From NCBI GenBank assembly GCA_003501385.1, contig DNPN01000159.1, positions 1-25,962 of the forward strand: 25,962 nucleotides of DNA. Direction: 5' to 3'. Below the pieces are notes generated by a model. It did not search any database. It had not been told where the DNA came from and saw nothing but the letters and a program-made list of their open reading frames with translations. Origin of the DNA: Rhizobium sp. Its GTDB lineage: Bacteria > Pseudomonadota > Alphaproteobacteria > Rhizobiales > Rhizobiaceae. Below, in pieces: positions 8,053 through 14,532 of the stretch. The stretch's first letter is position 1; the number at the start of each line of letters is the position of its first letter. The translations under genes were made by a program, and so were the position numbers.

Positions 8053-9051
8053 CTACCTTATAAACTGCACATCGAAAACCTCACCAGCCCGCAAAGCTCG
8101 AAAACGTTCCTGCGCAATGCCTGCCTTGGAAAGCGCCTCTGCCAGATGTTCCAACGGCTCCATCATCGGCTCGTCAGTGAGCTGAAAAGTTGCAAAGTGA
8201 TGGCCCACCGCAAAAGCGGCCTTACACAGTTGAAAGCCTTCCACCGCTTCTTCAGGGTTCTGGTGCTGCCCACGCATGAACCAGCGTGGCTCATAGGCTC
8301 CAATCGGCAAAATGGCGAGGCGAAAATCACCGTATTTTTCAGCGACAGCGCGGTAATTGATGCCATCATGAAAGCCGGTATCGCCAATGTGATATATACG
8401 GCCCACAGGCGTTGAGATCACAAACGCCGCCCACAGCGCCATGCAGCGGTCATTCATACCCCGTGCCGACCAGTGATGGCTCGGCTCAGCGGTCACACGC
8501 ACCCCATCGGCAACCTCAACATGATCACCCCAATCCACCACTTTGATATTCGCAAGCGGCACCGCCTTATGGATAATCCAATCATTGCCCAAAGGCGTGA
8601 TAAACAGCGGATGAAATCTGTGATGCAGCCGATCAAGCGTTTTGATATCGAGATGGTCATAGTGATTATGCGTGACCAGCACGATATCAATCGGCGGCAG
8701 GTCTTCAAATCGAATCCCCGGCTCAACCACCCGCTTTGGCCCCGCAAACGACACCGGACTAACGCGCTCAGCCCAAACCGGATCAACCAGAATGTTCAAT
8801 CCGCACACCTGAATAAGCATGGAGGCGTGACCAATCATCGTCACCCGCAATCCATCACCATCAACGCGCTGCAACGGCTTGGCCACACCAGCAGGCAATT
8901 CCGTGCGCTGCGGCCAGCGAGATTTTTGCCCATTCAACTTCCAGCGCAACACCTCCGAAAATCCAAACGGCAATACCCCGCCGGGATTGAAAAAGCGCGT
9001 TCCGTCAAAATGGTCTGAGACCGGGCCGGAATAATAAAGGTTTTTTGCCAT
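8053..9051 (-). CDS. Metallo-beta-lactamase-fold hydrolase, NAPE-PLD/UlaG-like
   Basis: A 332-residue cytoplasmic protein (no signal peptide) with a metallo-beta-lactamase fold. The metal motif reads VTHNHYDHLD, giving H128, H130, D132 and H133. Further ligands are likely in EPSHHWSARGMNDRCMALW (about H192/H193), HIGDTGF (about D224) and VGHHFATFQLTDEP (about H284/H285). The 'HHWS.R...DR..ALW' and 'GHHFATF.LTDE' patterns are characteristic of the group related to N-acylphosphatidylethanolamine phospholipase D and to bacterial outer-membrane phospholipid-remodelling homologues. The substrate cannot be read from the sequence. Start ATG 9051 has AGGA a few bases upstream. It lies 71 bases upstream of dapF on the same strand and may begin that operon. 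Confidence 0.85.
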   Translation of the reverse strand: MAKNLYYSGPVSDHFDGTRFFNPGGVLPFGFSEVLRWKLNGQKSRWPQRTELPAGVAKPLQRVDGDGLRVTMIGHASMLIQVCGLNILVDPVWAERVSPVSFAGPKRVVEPGIRFEDLPPIDIVLVTHNHYDHLDIKTLDRLHHRFHPLFITPLGNDWIIHKAVPLANIKVVDWGDHVEVADGVRVTAEPSHHWSARGMNDRCMALWAAFVISTPVGRIYHIGDTGFHDGINYRAVAEKYGDFRLAILPIGAYEPRWFMRGQHQNPEEAVEGFQLCKAAFAVGHHFATFQLTDEPMMEPLEHLAEALSKAGIAQERFRALRAGEVFDVQFIR

Positions 9052-9386
9052 GAATCCTGATTGCTCTTGAAAAGAGGGGTCTGCGCAGTCTTACGTGTTT
9101 GCAATCAGATAAGATCAGCACCAGCGATTAAAAGCTTTGCAGCCACAAATCGGCATTTTTCTTGACTCTGCGGCCAAAATCCTGTTTACCCCTGCCAAAT
9201 CTGCGAAGAGATAAGACTCCGAGCCGCCGACCGGGACCCGAAAAGGTATAAAGAGTTCCCGGAGGTCAACACCCGACAGCGCGATGCGCCCTCGGGTGTC
9301 GTTTGGCTTTGCGTCTTGTTTTTCTCGCAAGAAAACACGAGGTTTCAGGGCGTACCCACAATTCTGAAACCAAGAAGGAAGATGCG
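9052..9386. promoter_or_regulatory. Divergent intergenic region upstream of ffh, with leader hairpin
   Basis: This 335-bp gap separates the divergent hydrolase gene and ffh. I find no credible ORF with family resemblance and no tRNA. Two elements are visible. One is a TTGACT hexamer at 9162-9167 with a poor -10 match (TTTACC, 9185-9190) 17 bases downstream, a possible ffh promoter. The other is a nested hairpin at 9269-9299, in which ACACCCGA pairs with TCGGGTGT and an inner GCGC-GAT-GCGC stem fits inside. A T-run occurs only about 19 bases after the stem, so it is not a standard terminator. The ffh ribosome site AAGAAGGAAG is at 9372-9381. Confidence 0.5.
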
Positions 9387-10946
9387 ATGTTTGATAACCT
9401 GCAGGACCGTCTTGGCTCCATTTTGAATGGACTGACCGGCCGTGGCTCGCTCTCCGAGGCAGATGTCTCGGCGGCGCTGCGGGAGGTTCGCCGTGCCCTG
9501 CTGGAAGCCGACGTTGCATTGGAAGTGGTTCGCAGCTTTACCGATAAGGTGCGCGAAAAGGCTGTTGGTGCCGCCGTTCTCAAGTCCATCAAGCCCGGTC
9601 AGATGGTCGTCAAGATCGTCCATGATGAGCTGGTGGACATGCTTGGCACCGAAGGTGTGGGCATTGATCTTCATGCCGCCGCCCCTGTTGTGATCATGAT
9701 GGTGGGTCTGCAAGGCTCGGGTAAAACCACCACCACCGGCAAGATTGCCAAGCGCCTCACCGATCGTGATCGCAAAAAAGTGCTGATGGCCTCGCTGGAC
9801 ACCCGCCGTCCAGCCGCGCAAGAACAGCTGCGCCAATTGGGCGTGCAGACCGGCATTGATACCCTGCCGATCATTGCAGGCCAATCGCCGACCGATATTG
9901 CCAGCCGCGCCGTGCAGGCCGCAAAGCTGGGTGGCCATGATGTGGTGATCCTTGACACCGCAGGCCGCACGCATATTGATGAGCCCTTGATGGTCGAAAT
10001 GTCCGACATCAAGAAGAATTCCAAGCCACACGAAATTCTGCTGGTGGCCGATGCGCTGACGGGTCAGGACGCCGTCAATCTGGCGCGCAATTTTGATGAG
10101 CGCGTTGGCATCACGGGTCTTGTGCTGACCCGTATGGATGGCGATGGCCGTGGCGGTGCTGCCCTGTCTATGCGTGCCGTCACAGGCAAGCCCATCAAGC
10201 TGATCGGCGTTGGCGAGCGCATGAACGAGCTGGATGAGTTTCATCCACGCCGTATTGCCGACCGTATCTTGGGCATGGGCGACATTGTCTCGCTGGTGGA
10301 AAAAGCCGCCGAGAACATTGATGCCGAAAAAGCCAAGGCCATGGCCGAGAAAATGGCCAAGGGCAAGTTTGACCTCAACGACCTTGCCGACCAGCTGCGC
10401 CAGATGCAGAAAATGGGCGGCATGGGCGGCATTATGGGTCTGATGCCCGGCATGGCAGGCATGAAAGACAAGGTTGCTGCCGCTGGTCTGGATGACAAGA
10501 TGTTTGGCCGCCAGATCGCCATCATCTCGTCGATGACCAAGGCCGAGCGCTCAAACCCCGATATTCTCAAGCATTCCCGCAAGAAGCGTATTGCTGCAGG
10601 CTCCGGCACGGATGCCTCGGAAATCAACAAGCTTTTGAAAATGCATCGCCAGATGGCCGACATGATGAAAATGATGGGCGGCAAAAAAGGCGGCGGCATG
10701 ATGAAGCAGCTGATGGGGGGGCTTGCTGGCAAGATGGGTCTGGGCGGTGGAATGGGCGGCATGCCTGATCTGTCCGGCATGGACCCCAAGCAGCTGGAAG
10801 CCTTGGCAAAACAGGCCGAAGCCGCTGGCATCAAGCCACCTGCCGGTCTGGGTGGCATGGGCGGATTGCCGGGCCTTGGTGGTCCAAAATTGCCGGGTCT
10901 CGGCGGTGGTTTTCCCGGCCTTCCCGGCCTGCCCAAGAAGAAATGA
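9387..10946 (+). CDS. ffh: Signal recognition particle GTPase Ffh
   Basis: Protein subunit of the SRP; it binds signal sequences and 4.5S RNA and delivers ribosomes to FtsY. The 519-residue protein has an N domain (1-about 95) and G-domain motifs GLQGSGKTTT (about 107-116), DTRRPAA (138-144), DTAGR (190-194) and TRMDGDGRGG (248-257). The M domain holds the RNA-binding stretch RKKRIAAGSGT (about 398-408) and is methionine-rich (about 340-360 and 423-450). A Gly/Pro/Leu-rich tail (about 484-516) ends in KKK. Start ATG 9387 has AAGGA upstream; an open TTG at 9303 would add 28 residues unlike the family. No 4.5S RNA gene was recognised nearby. First gene of the ffh-rpsP group. Confidence 0.97.
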   Translation: MFDNLQDRLGSILNGLTGRGSLSEADVSAALREVRRALLEADVALEVVRSFTDKVREKAVGAAVLKSIKPGQMVVKIVHDELVDMLGTEGVGIDLHAAAPVVIMMVGLQGSGKTTTTGKIAKRLTDRDRKKVLMASLDTRRPAAQEQLRQLGVQTGIDTLPIIAGQSPTDIASRAVQAAKLGGHDVVILDTAGRTHIDEPLMVEMSDIKKNSKPHEILLVADALTGQDAVNLARNFDERVGITGLVLTRMDGDGRGGAALSMRAVTGKPIKLIGVGERMNELDEFHPRRIADRILGMGDIVSLVEKAAENIDAEKAKAMAEKMAKGKFDLNDLADQLRQMQKMGGMGGIMGLMPGMAGMKDKVAAAGLDDKMFGRQIAIISSMTKAERSNPDILKHSRKKRIAAGSGTDASEINKLLKMHRQMADMMKMMGGKKGGGMMKQLMGGLAGKMGLGGGMGGMPDLSGMDPKQLEALAKQAEAAGIKPPAGLGGMGGLPGLGGPKLPGLGGGFPGLPGLPKKK

Positions 10947-10955
10947 GGAATGCCG

Positions 10956-11276
10956 ATGATTGATCCCGCCGTGAAACAGGAATTGTCCGGCTATCGCCAG
11001 TCCATCGATAATATCGATGCGGCTTTGGTCAATATTCTGGCTGAACGCTTTCGCTGCACCAAGGCTGTTGGCGTACTGAAAGCCAAGCACGATTTACCGT
11101 CTGCCGATCCGGCACGCGAGGAATACCAGATTGAACGTTTGCGGCGCTTGGCCAAGGACGCGCAGCTGGACCCGGATTTTGCTGAGAAGTTCCTGAACTT
11201 CATCATCAAGGAAGTGATCCGACATCATGAAGCCATCGCTGCCGAACACAGCAGCAATACCCAACAGACCGCCTGA
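10956..11276 (+). CDS. Chorismate mutase, AroQ type
   Basis: A 106-residue all-helical chorismate mutase that converts chorismate to prephenate for Phe/Tyr synthesis. Against the E. coli AroQ domain, active-site positions appear as R14 (YRQSIDNID), R31 (AERFRCTKAVGVLKAK), K42, D51/R54/E55 (ADPAREEYQIERL) and H91 near the end, where E. coli has Gln88. I start at ATG 10956 (MIDPAV), because the GAGGA site lies 6 bases upstream. The ATG at 10950 would touch that site directly. It follows ffh by 9 bases and is presumably cotranscribed; this ffh-chorismate mutase-rpsP order is typical of Rhizobiales. A CCGCC-TGAC-GGCGG hairpin spans its stop codon (11269-11282). Confidence 0.92.
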   Translation: MIDPAVKQELSGYRQSIDNIDAALVNILAERFRCTKAVGVLKAKHDLPSADPAREEYQIERLRRLAKDAQLDPDFAEKFLNFIIKEVIRHHEAIAAEHSSNTQQTA

Positions 11277-11295
11277 CGGCGGCCTCAACAAACAC

Positions 11296-11314
11296 GGATC
11301 ATCCAAGATGATCC
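11296..11314 (+). other. Perfect hairpin in the rpsP leader
   Basis: GGATCATC-CAA-GATGATCC forms an 8-bp perfect stem with a 3-base loop, 20 bases after the chorismate mutase stop and 22 bases before the rpsP ATG. It is followed by TATAAAAA rather than a T-run, so it is not a standard terminator. It may protect the 5' end of a processed rpsP message or modulate read-through; this is inferred from position only. Confidence 0.6.
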
Positions 11315-11336
11315 TATAAAAACCTAGGAGTTACCC

Positions 11337-11705
11337 ATGTCCCTGAAAATTCGTCTTGCTCGCGGCGGTTCCAAGAAGCGTCCTTACTATCAGATCGTTA
11401 TTGCTGACGCCCGTTCGCCTCGCGACGGCCGCTTCCTTGAAAAGGTTGGTTCTTGGAACCCAATGCTCGGCAAGGACGCTGAAAAGCGCGTTGAGCTGGA
11501 CGCCGACCGCATCAAGGAATGGCTTGCCAAGGGCGCACAGCCAACCGACCGCGTTCTGAAGTTCCTGGCGGAAGCTGGTCTGGCTGAACGCGCAGCCCGC
11601 AGCAACCCGGAAAAGGCAAAGCCAGGCAAGCGCGCTCTTGAGCGTCTGGCTGAGAAGAAGCAAAAGGCTGAAGCTGCAGCAGCTGCTGCTGCCGACGCTG
11701 CATAA
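11337..11705 (+). CDS. rpsP: 30S ribosomal protein S16
   Basis: Small-subunit ribosomal protein S16, involved in 30S assembly. The 122-residue translation begins MSLKIRLARGGSKKRPYYQI and continues through ADARSPRDGRFLEKVGSWNP, both universally conserved in S16. A basic Ala/Lys-rich extension (about 85-122) ends in an alanine run, as in rhizobial homologues. Start ATG 11337 has a strong AGGAG site 8 bases upstream (11326-11330). A strong intrinsic terminator follows the stop, so the ffh-chorismate mutase-rpsP transcript probably ends here. Codon use is strongly biased (CGC/CGT, AAG), as expected for a highly expressed gene. Confidence 0.98.
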   Translation: MSLKIRLARGGSKKRPYYQIVIADARSPRDGRFLEKVGSWNPMLGKDAEKRVELDADRIKEWLAKGAQPTDRVLKFLAEAGLAERAARSNPEKAKPGKRALERLAEKKQKAEAAAAAAADAA

Positions 11706-11728
11706 TTTGCCATTCATGGCATAATGAG

Positions 11729-11759
11729 CGGGCGGCATGATATCATGCCGCCCGTTTTT
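11729..11759 (+). terminator. Intrinsic terminator after rpsP
   Basis: A perfect 26-base palindrome at 11729-11754 (half-site CGGGCGGCATGAT) is followed directly by TTTTT (11755-11759). The GC-rich stem plus T-run is a classic rho-independent terminator, 23 bases after the rpsP stop. Because the sequence is palindromic the stem is symmetric, but the T-run is only on the plus side. Confidence 0.9.
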
Positions 11760-11828
11760 GCGTTTATTTTCTCTGATTTTTTGCATATTGATCATCCAAT
11801 TCACCCCATAAAAGGAAAAACCACCGTC

Positions 11829-12404
11829 ATGACCAAGCTTGAAAATCCGGTGCTGATGGCCGTGATTGGTGCGGCGCAAGGGCTGCGAGGCGAGGTGCGT
11901 GTGAAATCGTTTACCGCCGACCCTGTAGCAATTGGTGATTACGGCAAGCTGCGCACCAAGGATGGCCGGGAATTTGAAGTGCTGGACGTGCGTGAGGCCA
12001 AAACTGTGGTTGTGGTACGCTTTCGCGGCATCAATGATCGAAATGCTGCCGAAGCTTTGAACGGGCTGGAACTGTTTGTGGACCGCAGCGCCCTGTCTGA
12101 TGACGATCTGGAAGATGATGAATTCTTCTATGCCGATCTGGAAGGTTTGGAAGTGGTCGATACTGATGGCAAGAGCTATGGCACGGTTGCCGCTGTTTTT
12201 GATTTTGGCGCAGGCGATCTGCTGGAAGTCAAAGGTCCGGGCAAGCGCCCGGTTCTCATTCCGTTTTCCGAAGCCGCCGTGCTGGAAATTGATCTTGAAG
12301 ATGGCAAGCTGATGATTGACCCGGAAGCCGCAGGCCTGATTGACGATGGCAGCGAGCCACCGTTTAGCGCTGACGGTAAGCCTACGGGTAAGGGCAAGCG
12401 CTGA
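11829..12404 (+). CDS. rimM: Ribosome maturation factor RimM
   Basis: Assembly factor that binds S19 and the 30S head during 16S rRNA maturation. The 191-residue protein has the conserved RimM start (MAVIGAAQGLRGEVRVKSF at about 10-28) and the link region with GLELFVDRSAL. The PRC-barrel part contains DEFFYADLEGLEV (about 96-108) and ends near IPFSEAAVLEIDLEDGKLMIDPEAAGLID. I start at ATG 11829. The frame is open back to 11724, but that stretch is the rpsP terminator. The purine-rich AAAAGGAAAAA before the start is a little far away (about 13 bases). Two bases separate it from trmD. A hydrophilic tail (about 175-191) is extra. Confidence 0.94.
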   Translation: MTKLENPVLMAVIGAAQGLRGEVRVKSFTADPVAIGDYGKLRTKDGREFEVLDVREAKTVVVVRFRGINDRNAAEALNGLELFVDRSALSDDDLEDDEFFYADLEGLEVVDTDGKSYGTVAAVFDFGAGDLLEVKGPGKRPVLIPFSEAAVLEIDLEDGKLMIDPEAAGLIDDGSEPPFSADGKPTGKGKR

Positions 12405-12406
12405 TC

Positions 12407-13102
12407 ATGACCTTCAACGCAACCGTTTTGACGCTCTACCCGGAGATGTTTCCGGGGCATTTGGGTGTATCTCTGGCCGGGCGCGCATTGGAGCGCGGCC
12501 AATGGGCGATAGAGGCGGTGCAGATCCGCGATTTCGCCACCGACAAGCATCGCAGCGTTGATGACACCCCGGCAGGCGGCGGCGCAGGCATGGTGCTGAA
12601 GCCCGATGTGCTGGCCTCCGCTATCGACAGCATTGCCGATGACAGCCGCCCGCGATTGCTGATGAGCCCGCGCGGCAAGCCGTTGAGCCAAAAGCGGGTG
12701 CGCGAAATTGCCGCTGGCGACGGCGTAGTGATTGTCTGTGGCCGGTTTGAGGGCGTGGATCAGCGGGTGATTGAGGCGCGCAATCTCGAAGAAGTATCGA
12801 TTGGCGATTATATTCTCTCTGGCGGCGAGCCTGCGGCCCTGACGCTGCTGGATGCCGTGGTGCGGATCATTCCCGGCGTGATGGGCAATGATCTGTCGGG
12901 CCTGCATGAAAGCTTTGAAGGCGGCTTGCTGGAACATCCACATTACACCCGCCCGCCCGTGTTTGAAGGTCGGGAAATTCCGGCCGTGCTGACATCGGGC
13001 AATCACGCCGCCATTGAAAAATGGCGCAACGAGCAAGCTTTGAAGCTGACGCGCGAACGCCGCCCGGATTTGCTCACCGATTCGCAAAAAGGCGAAAAAT
13101 AA
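12407..13102 (+). CDS. trmD: tRNA (guanine-N1)-methyltransferase TrmD
   Basis: Methylates G37 of tRNAs with a G36, preventing +1 frameshifting. The 231-residue protein of the SPOUT class has the N-terminal LTLYPEMFPGHL. The trefoil-knot SAM site is visible as LLMSPRGKPLSQ, VIVCGRFEGVDQRVIE (about 109-124) and EEVSIGDYILSGGEPAAL (about 129-146). The catalytic aspartate region is VMGNDLSGLHESF, followed by EHPHYTRPPVFEG. Start ATG 12407 is two bases after rimM, in the conserved rimM-trmD-rplS order. Length fits the alphaproteobacterial family. Confidence 0.97.
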   Translation: MTFNATVLTLYPEMFPGHLGVSLAGRALERGQWAIEAVQIRDFATDKHRSVDDTPAGGGAGMVLKPDVLASAIDSIADDSRPRLLMSPRGKPLSQKRVREIAAGDGVVIVCGRFEGVDQRVIEARNLEEVSIGDYILSGGEPAALTLLDAVVRIIPGVMGNDLSGLHESFEGGLLEHPHYTRPPVFEGREIPAVLTSGNHAAIEKWRNEQALKLTRERRPDLLTDSQKGEK

Positions 13103-13290
13103 CCGCTGGGCAGGGTGACAAACCCCAATGATTGGTATATGGGCAGCGTCGGAAATGGGCCTTGTCCCGTCTACCAGCAAACAAAGAACACGACACCGCT
13201 CCCGCCGCAAGGCGTAAGCTTGAGGCTTTGACCAAAGGCAAACTGTTGAGCGCTCTGGCTGTTTTAGAAAAACTTGAAAAGGTTAGACCG
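13103..13290 (+). promoter_or_regulatory. trmD-rplS spacer / rplS leader
   Basis: This 188-bp spacer precedes rplS. The rplS frame stays open back to 13132, but the encoded stretch (Arg/Lys/Leu-rich) is not part of any L19. No strong promoter or long hairpin is obvious. A short GGGTGACAAACCC hairpin lies near the trmD stop. The spacer is long for an operon of this type, so a separate rplS promoter or a leader RNA that controls L19 is possible, but I cannot demonstrate one. Confidence 0.35.
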
Positions 13291-13827
13291 ATGAACATCA
13301 TTCAACAGTTGGAAGCCGAACAGGCCGCCAAGATCGAAGCCAAGCGCACCCTGCCTGAATTCGCACCAGGCGACACCGTTCGCGTGAACGTGCGCGTAAC
13401 GGAAGGCACACGTACTCGCGTACAGGCCTATGAAGGCGTTTGCATCGCTCGTTCGGGCGGCGGCATCAACGAGAGCTTCACTGTTCGCAAAATTTCTTAC
13501 GGCGAAGGCGTAGAGCGCGTATTCCCGGTTTACTCGCCAATGGTTGAAGGCGTTGAAATCGTACGTCGCGGTAAGGTTCGTCGCGCCAAGCTGTACTACC
13601 TGCGCGATCGTCGCGGTAAGTCTGCTCGTATCGTTGAAAACACCGGCACCCGCGCCCGCAAGCTGAACGACGCCGAGCGCGCCGCAGCTGCTCAGGAAAA
13701 GGCACGTCTGGAAGCTGAAAAGGTAGCAGCAGCACAGGCTCTGGCCGCTGAAAAGGCCGCAGCAGAAGCAGCAGCAGCTGCTGAAGCCGCAGCAGCTGCT
13801 GCCGCTGCCGAGCCAGCCGCTGAATAA
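13291..13827 (+). CDS. rplS: 50S ribosomal protein L19
   Basis: Large-subunit protein L19, located at the 30S-50S interface. The 178-residue protein starts MNIIQQLEAEQAAKIEAKRT and holds the conserved core FAPGDTVRVNVRVTEGTRTR, VQAYEGVCIARSGGGINESF and VRRGKVRRAKLYYLRDRRGK, ending near residue 115. Beyond the core is a low-complexity Ala/Glu/Lys tail (about 125-178), composed of repeats of EKAAAE-like units and ending in an alanine run. Many bacterial L19 proteins stop near 115; long tails are seen in rhizobia. Start ATG 13291 has AAAAGG upstream. A terminator follows the stop, closing the rimM-trmD-rplS unit. Confidence 0.97.
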   Translation: MNIIQQLEAEQAAKIEAKRTLPEFAPGDTVRVNVRVTEGTRTRVQAYEGVCIARSGGGINESFTVRKISYGEGVERVFPVYSPMVEGVEIVRRGKVRRAKLYYLRDRRGKSARIVENTGTRARKLNDAERAAAAQEKARLEAEKVAAAQALAAEKAAAEAAAAAEAAAAAAAAEPAAE

Positions 13828-13832
13828 GACTT

Positions 13833-13879
13833 AAACCCTCCGGGTTTTGAGAAAAGGCGGCCTTCGGGTCGCCTTTTTT
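13833..13879 (+). terminator. Double hairpin and intrinsic terminator after rplS
   Basis: Just after the rplS stop there is a short AAACCC-TCC-GGGTTT hairpin at 13833-13847. A stronger stem, AAGGCGGCC-TTCG-GGTCGCCTT (one wobble pair), spans about 13854-13875 and ends in TTTTTT. The TTCG tetraloop and T-run make the second one a confident rho-independent terminator. It separates the ribosomal genes from the copper-related cluster. Confidence 0.9.
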
Positions 13880-13937
13880 GTTGTCGCGAAGAGCGGCTCT
13901 GCGGCCACGCGACGCAGGCAGCCCCGATCAAACCATC

Positions 13938-13973
13938 TTGAAGATCATCAAGACCACTGATACCAGTCTTCAA
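13938..13973. promoter_or_regulatory. Inverted repeat upstream of the copper-related cluster
   Basis: TTGAAGA (13938-13944) and TCTTCAA (13967-13973) are exact reverse complements with 22 bases between, and end 17 bases before the first ATG of the cluster. An alternative pairing, AAGAC (13950-13954) with GTCTT (13966-13970), uses the same right arm. It does not match any metal-regulator box I can name. It could be an operator or a leader hairpin; it sits where regulation of the cluster would be expected. Confidence 0.4.
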
Positions 13974-13990
13974 AACAACCGGGGATCACC

Positions 13991-14386
13991 ATGCGCGCAA
14001 AGCTCATGACATGGCGAATGGCAGTGCATGCACTTTGCATGCTGGCGCTGTTTGCTGTCGGCTTTGCCCATAAGACTCCGAGTGTTTCTGCGTCACCGCT
14101 TTCACCAGCGGAAATTGCCGCCTACACGCTTCCTGATGGCACTCTTCCGGTGCTTTGCATATCCGATCAGGCCGTTTCTGATCACAATCAGGATCACAAG
14201 CATAAACCGGATAGTGGTTGCGAAGCCTGCCGGATTTCGGCCTCCATACTGCTTCCCCAACCCGCTGACACAGTGGGTCTGCTGGCAAAGCTTGAGCGGA
14301 AGCTAACCTTCCCAAGGCTGCAAGAGCCGCTTGTTGTCCGCCTTTTCCCTCCCAATAGCGCGCCGCGTGCGCCACCGAGCGTCTGA
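13991..14386 (+). CDS. DUF2946-like exported Cys/His-rich small protein
   Basis: A 131-residue protein with an N-terminal hydrophobic signal or anchor (about residues 10-27, ending GFAHKTPSVSA). The central part has a metal-binding look: Cys56, then HNQDHKH (H65, H69, H71) and GCEACRIS (C77, C80). The 'GCEACRISASILLPQP' stretch resembles the DUF2946 family, whose members occur beside copper genes and TonB receptors; its function is not established. The C-terminus is Pro/Arg-rich. Start ATG 13991 has GGGGAT upstream. It opens the cluster, 146 bases before the PepSY gene. An inverted repeat CTGACAC/GTGTCAG (14383-14389, 14403-14409) overlaps its end. I infer a periplasmic copper role from motif and neighbours; the family call is from memory. 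Confidence 0.72.
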   Translation: MRAKLMTWRMAVHALCMLALFAVGFAHKTPSVSASPLSPAEIAAYTLPDGTLPVLCISDQAVSDHNQDHKHKPDSGCEACRISASILLPQPADTVGLLAKLERKLTFPRLQEPLVVRLFPPNSAPRAPPSV

Positions 14387-14532
14387 CACGATTTTGTTCG
14401 AAGTGTCAGTCTTTGCGCCGCAGCGCAGCTTTGTTTCAAAACGCAACCTGAGCGGAAATTTTAAAATTTTACACGACAGGATTTAGCGTAATTTTCCGAG
14501 GCTGCCCGCGGCATCACGATCGGTGAGAAACC
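14387..14532 (+). promoter_or_regulatory. AT-rich spacer before the PepSY gene
   Basis: The 146-bp spacer begins with the CTGACAC/GTGTCAG hairpin at the end of the previous gene. It then carries a perfect 14-base AT palindrome AAATTTTAAAATTT (14456-14469) in an otherwise GC-balanced region. The palindrome could be a promoter-region or regulator site for the PepSY-ABC-copper part of the cluster. It does not match the Irr box or other iron boxes exactly. Confidence 0.35.

Noticed and set aside
9052..9386. 4.5S SRP RNA gene next to ffh
   Set aside because: The gap has a hairpin but not the conserved SRP Alu/apical-loop (GGAA tetraloop) arrangement, and rhizobial ffs is generally elsewhere.
9345..10244. 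A 299-codon minus-strand open frame over ffh
   Set aside because: Shadow of ffh; His/Gln/Asn-rich composition as expected from the complement of a conserved GTPase.
11724..11828. N-terminal extension of rimM
   Set aside because: This stretch contains the strong rpsP terminator, and RimM homology begins after ATG 11829.
12176..13210. A 344-codon minus-strand open frame over rimM and trmD
   Set aside because: It lies entirely opposite well-supported rimM and trmD genes and its translation shows no family resemblance.
13132..13290. N-terminal extension of rplS
   Set aside because: The frame is open upstream, but L19 homologues begin at MNIIQQLE and an AAAAGG ribosome site precedes ATG 13291.
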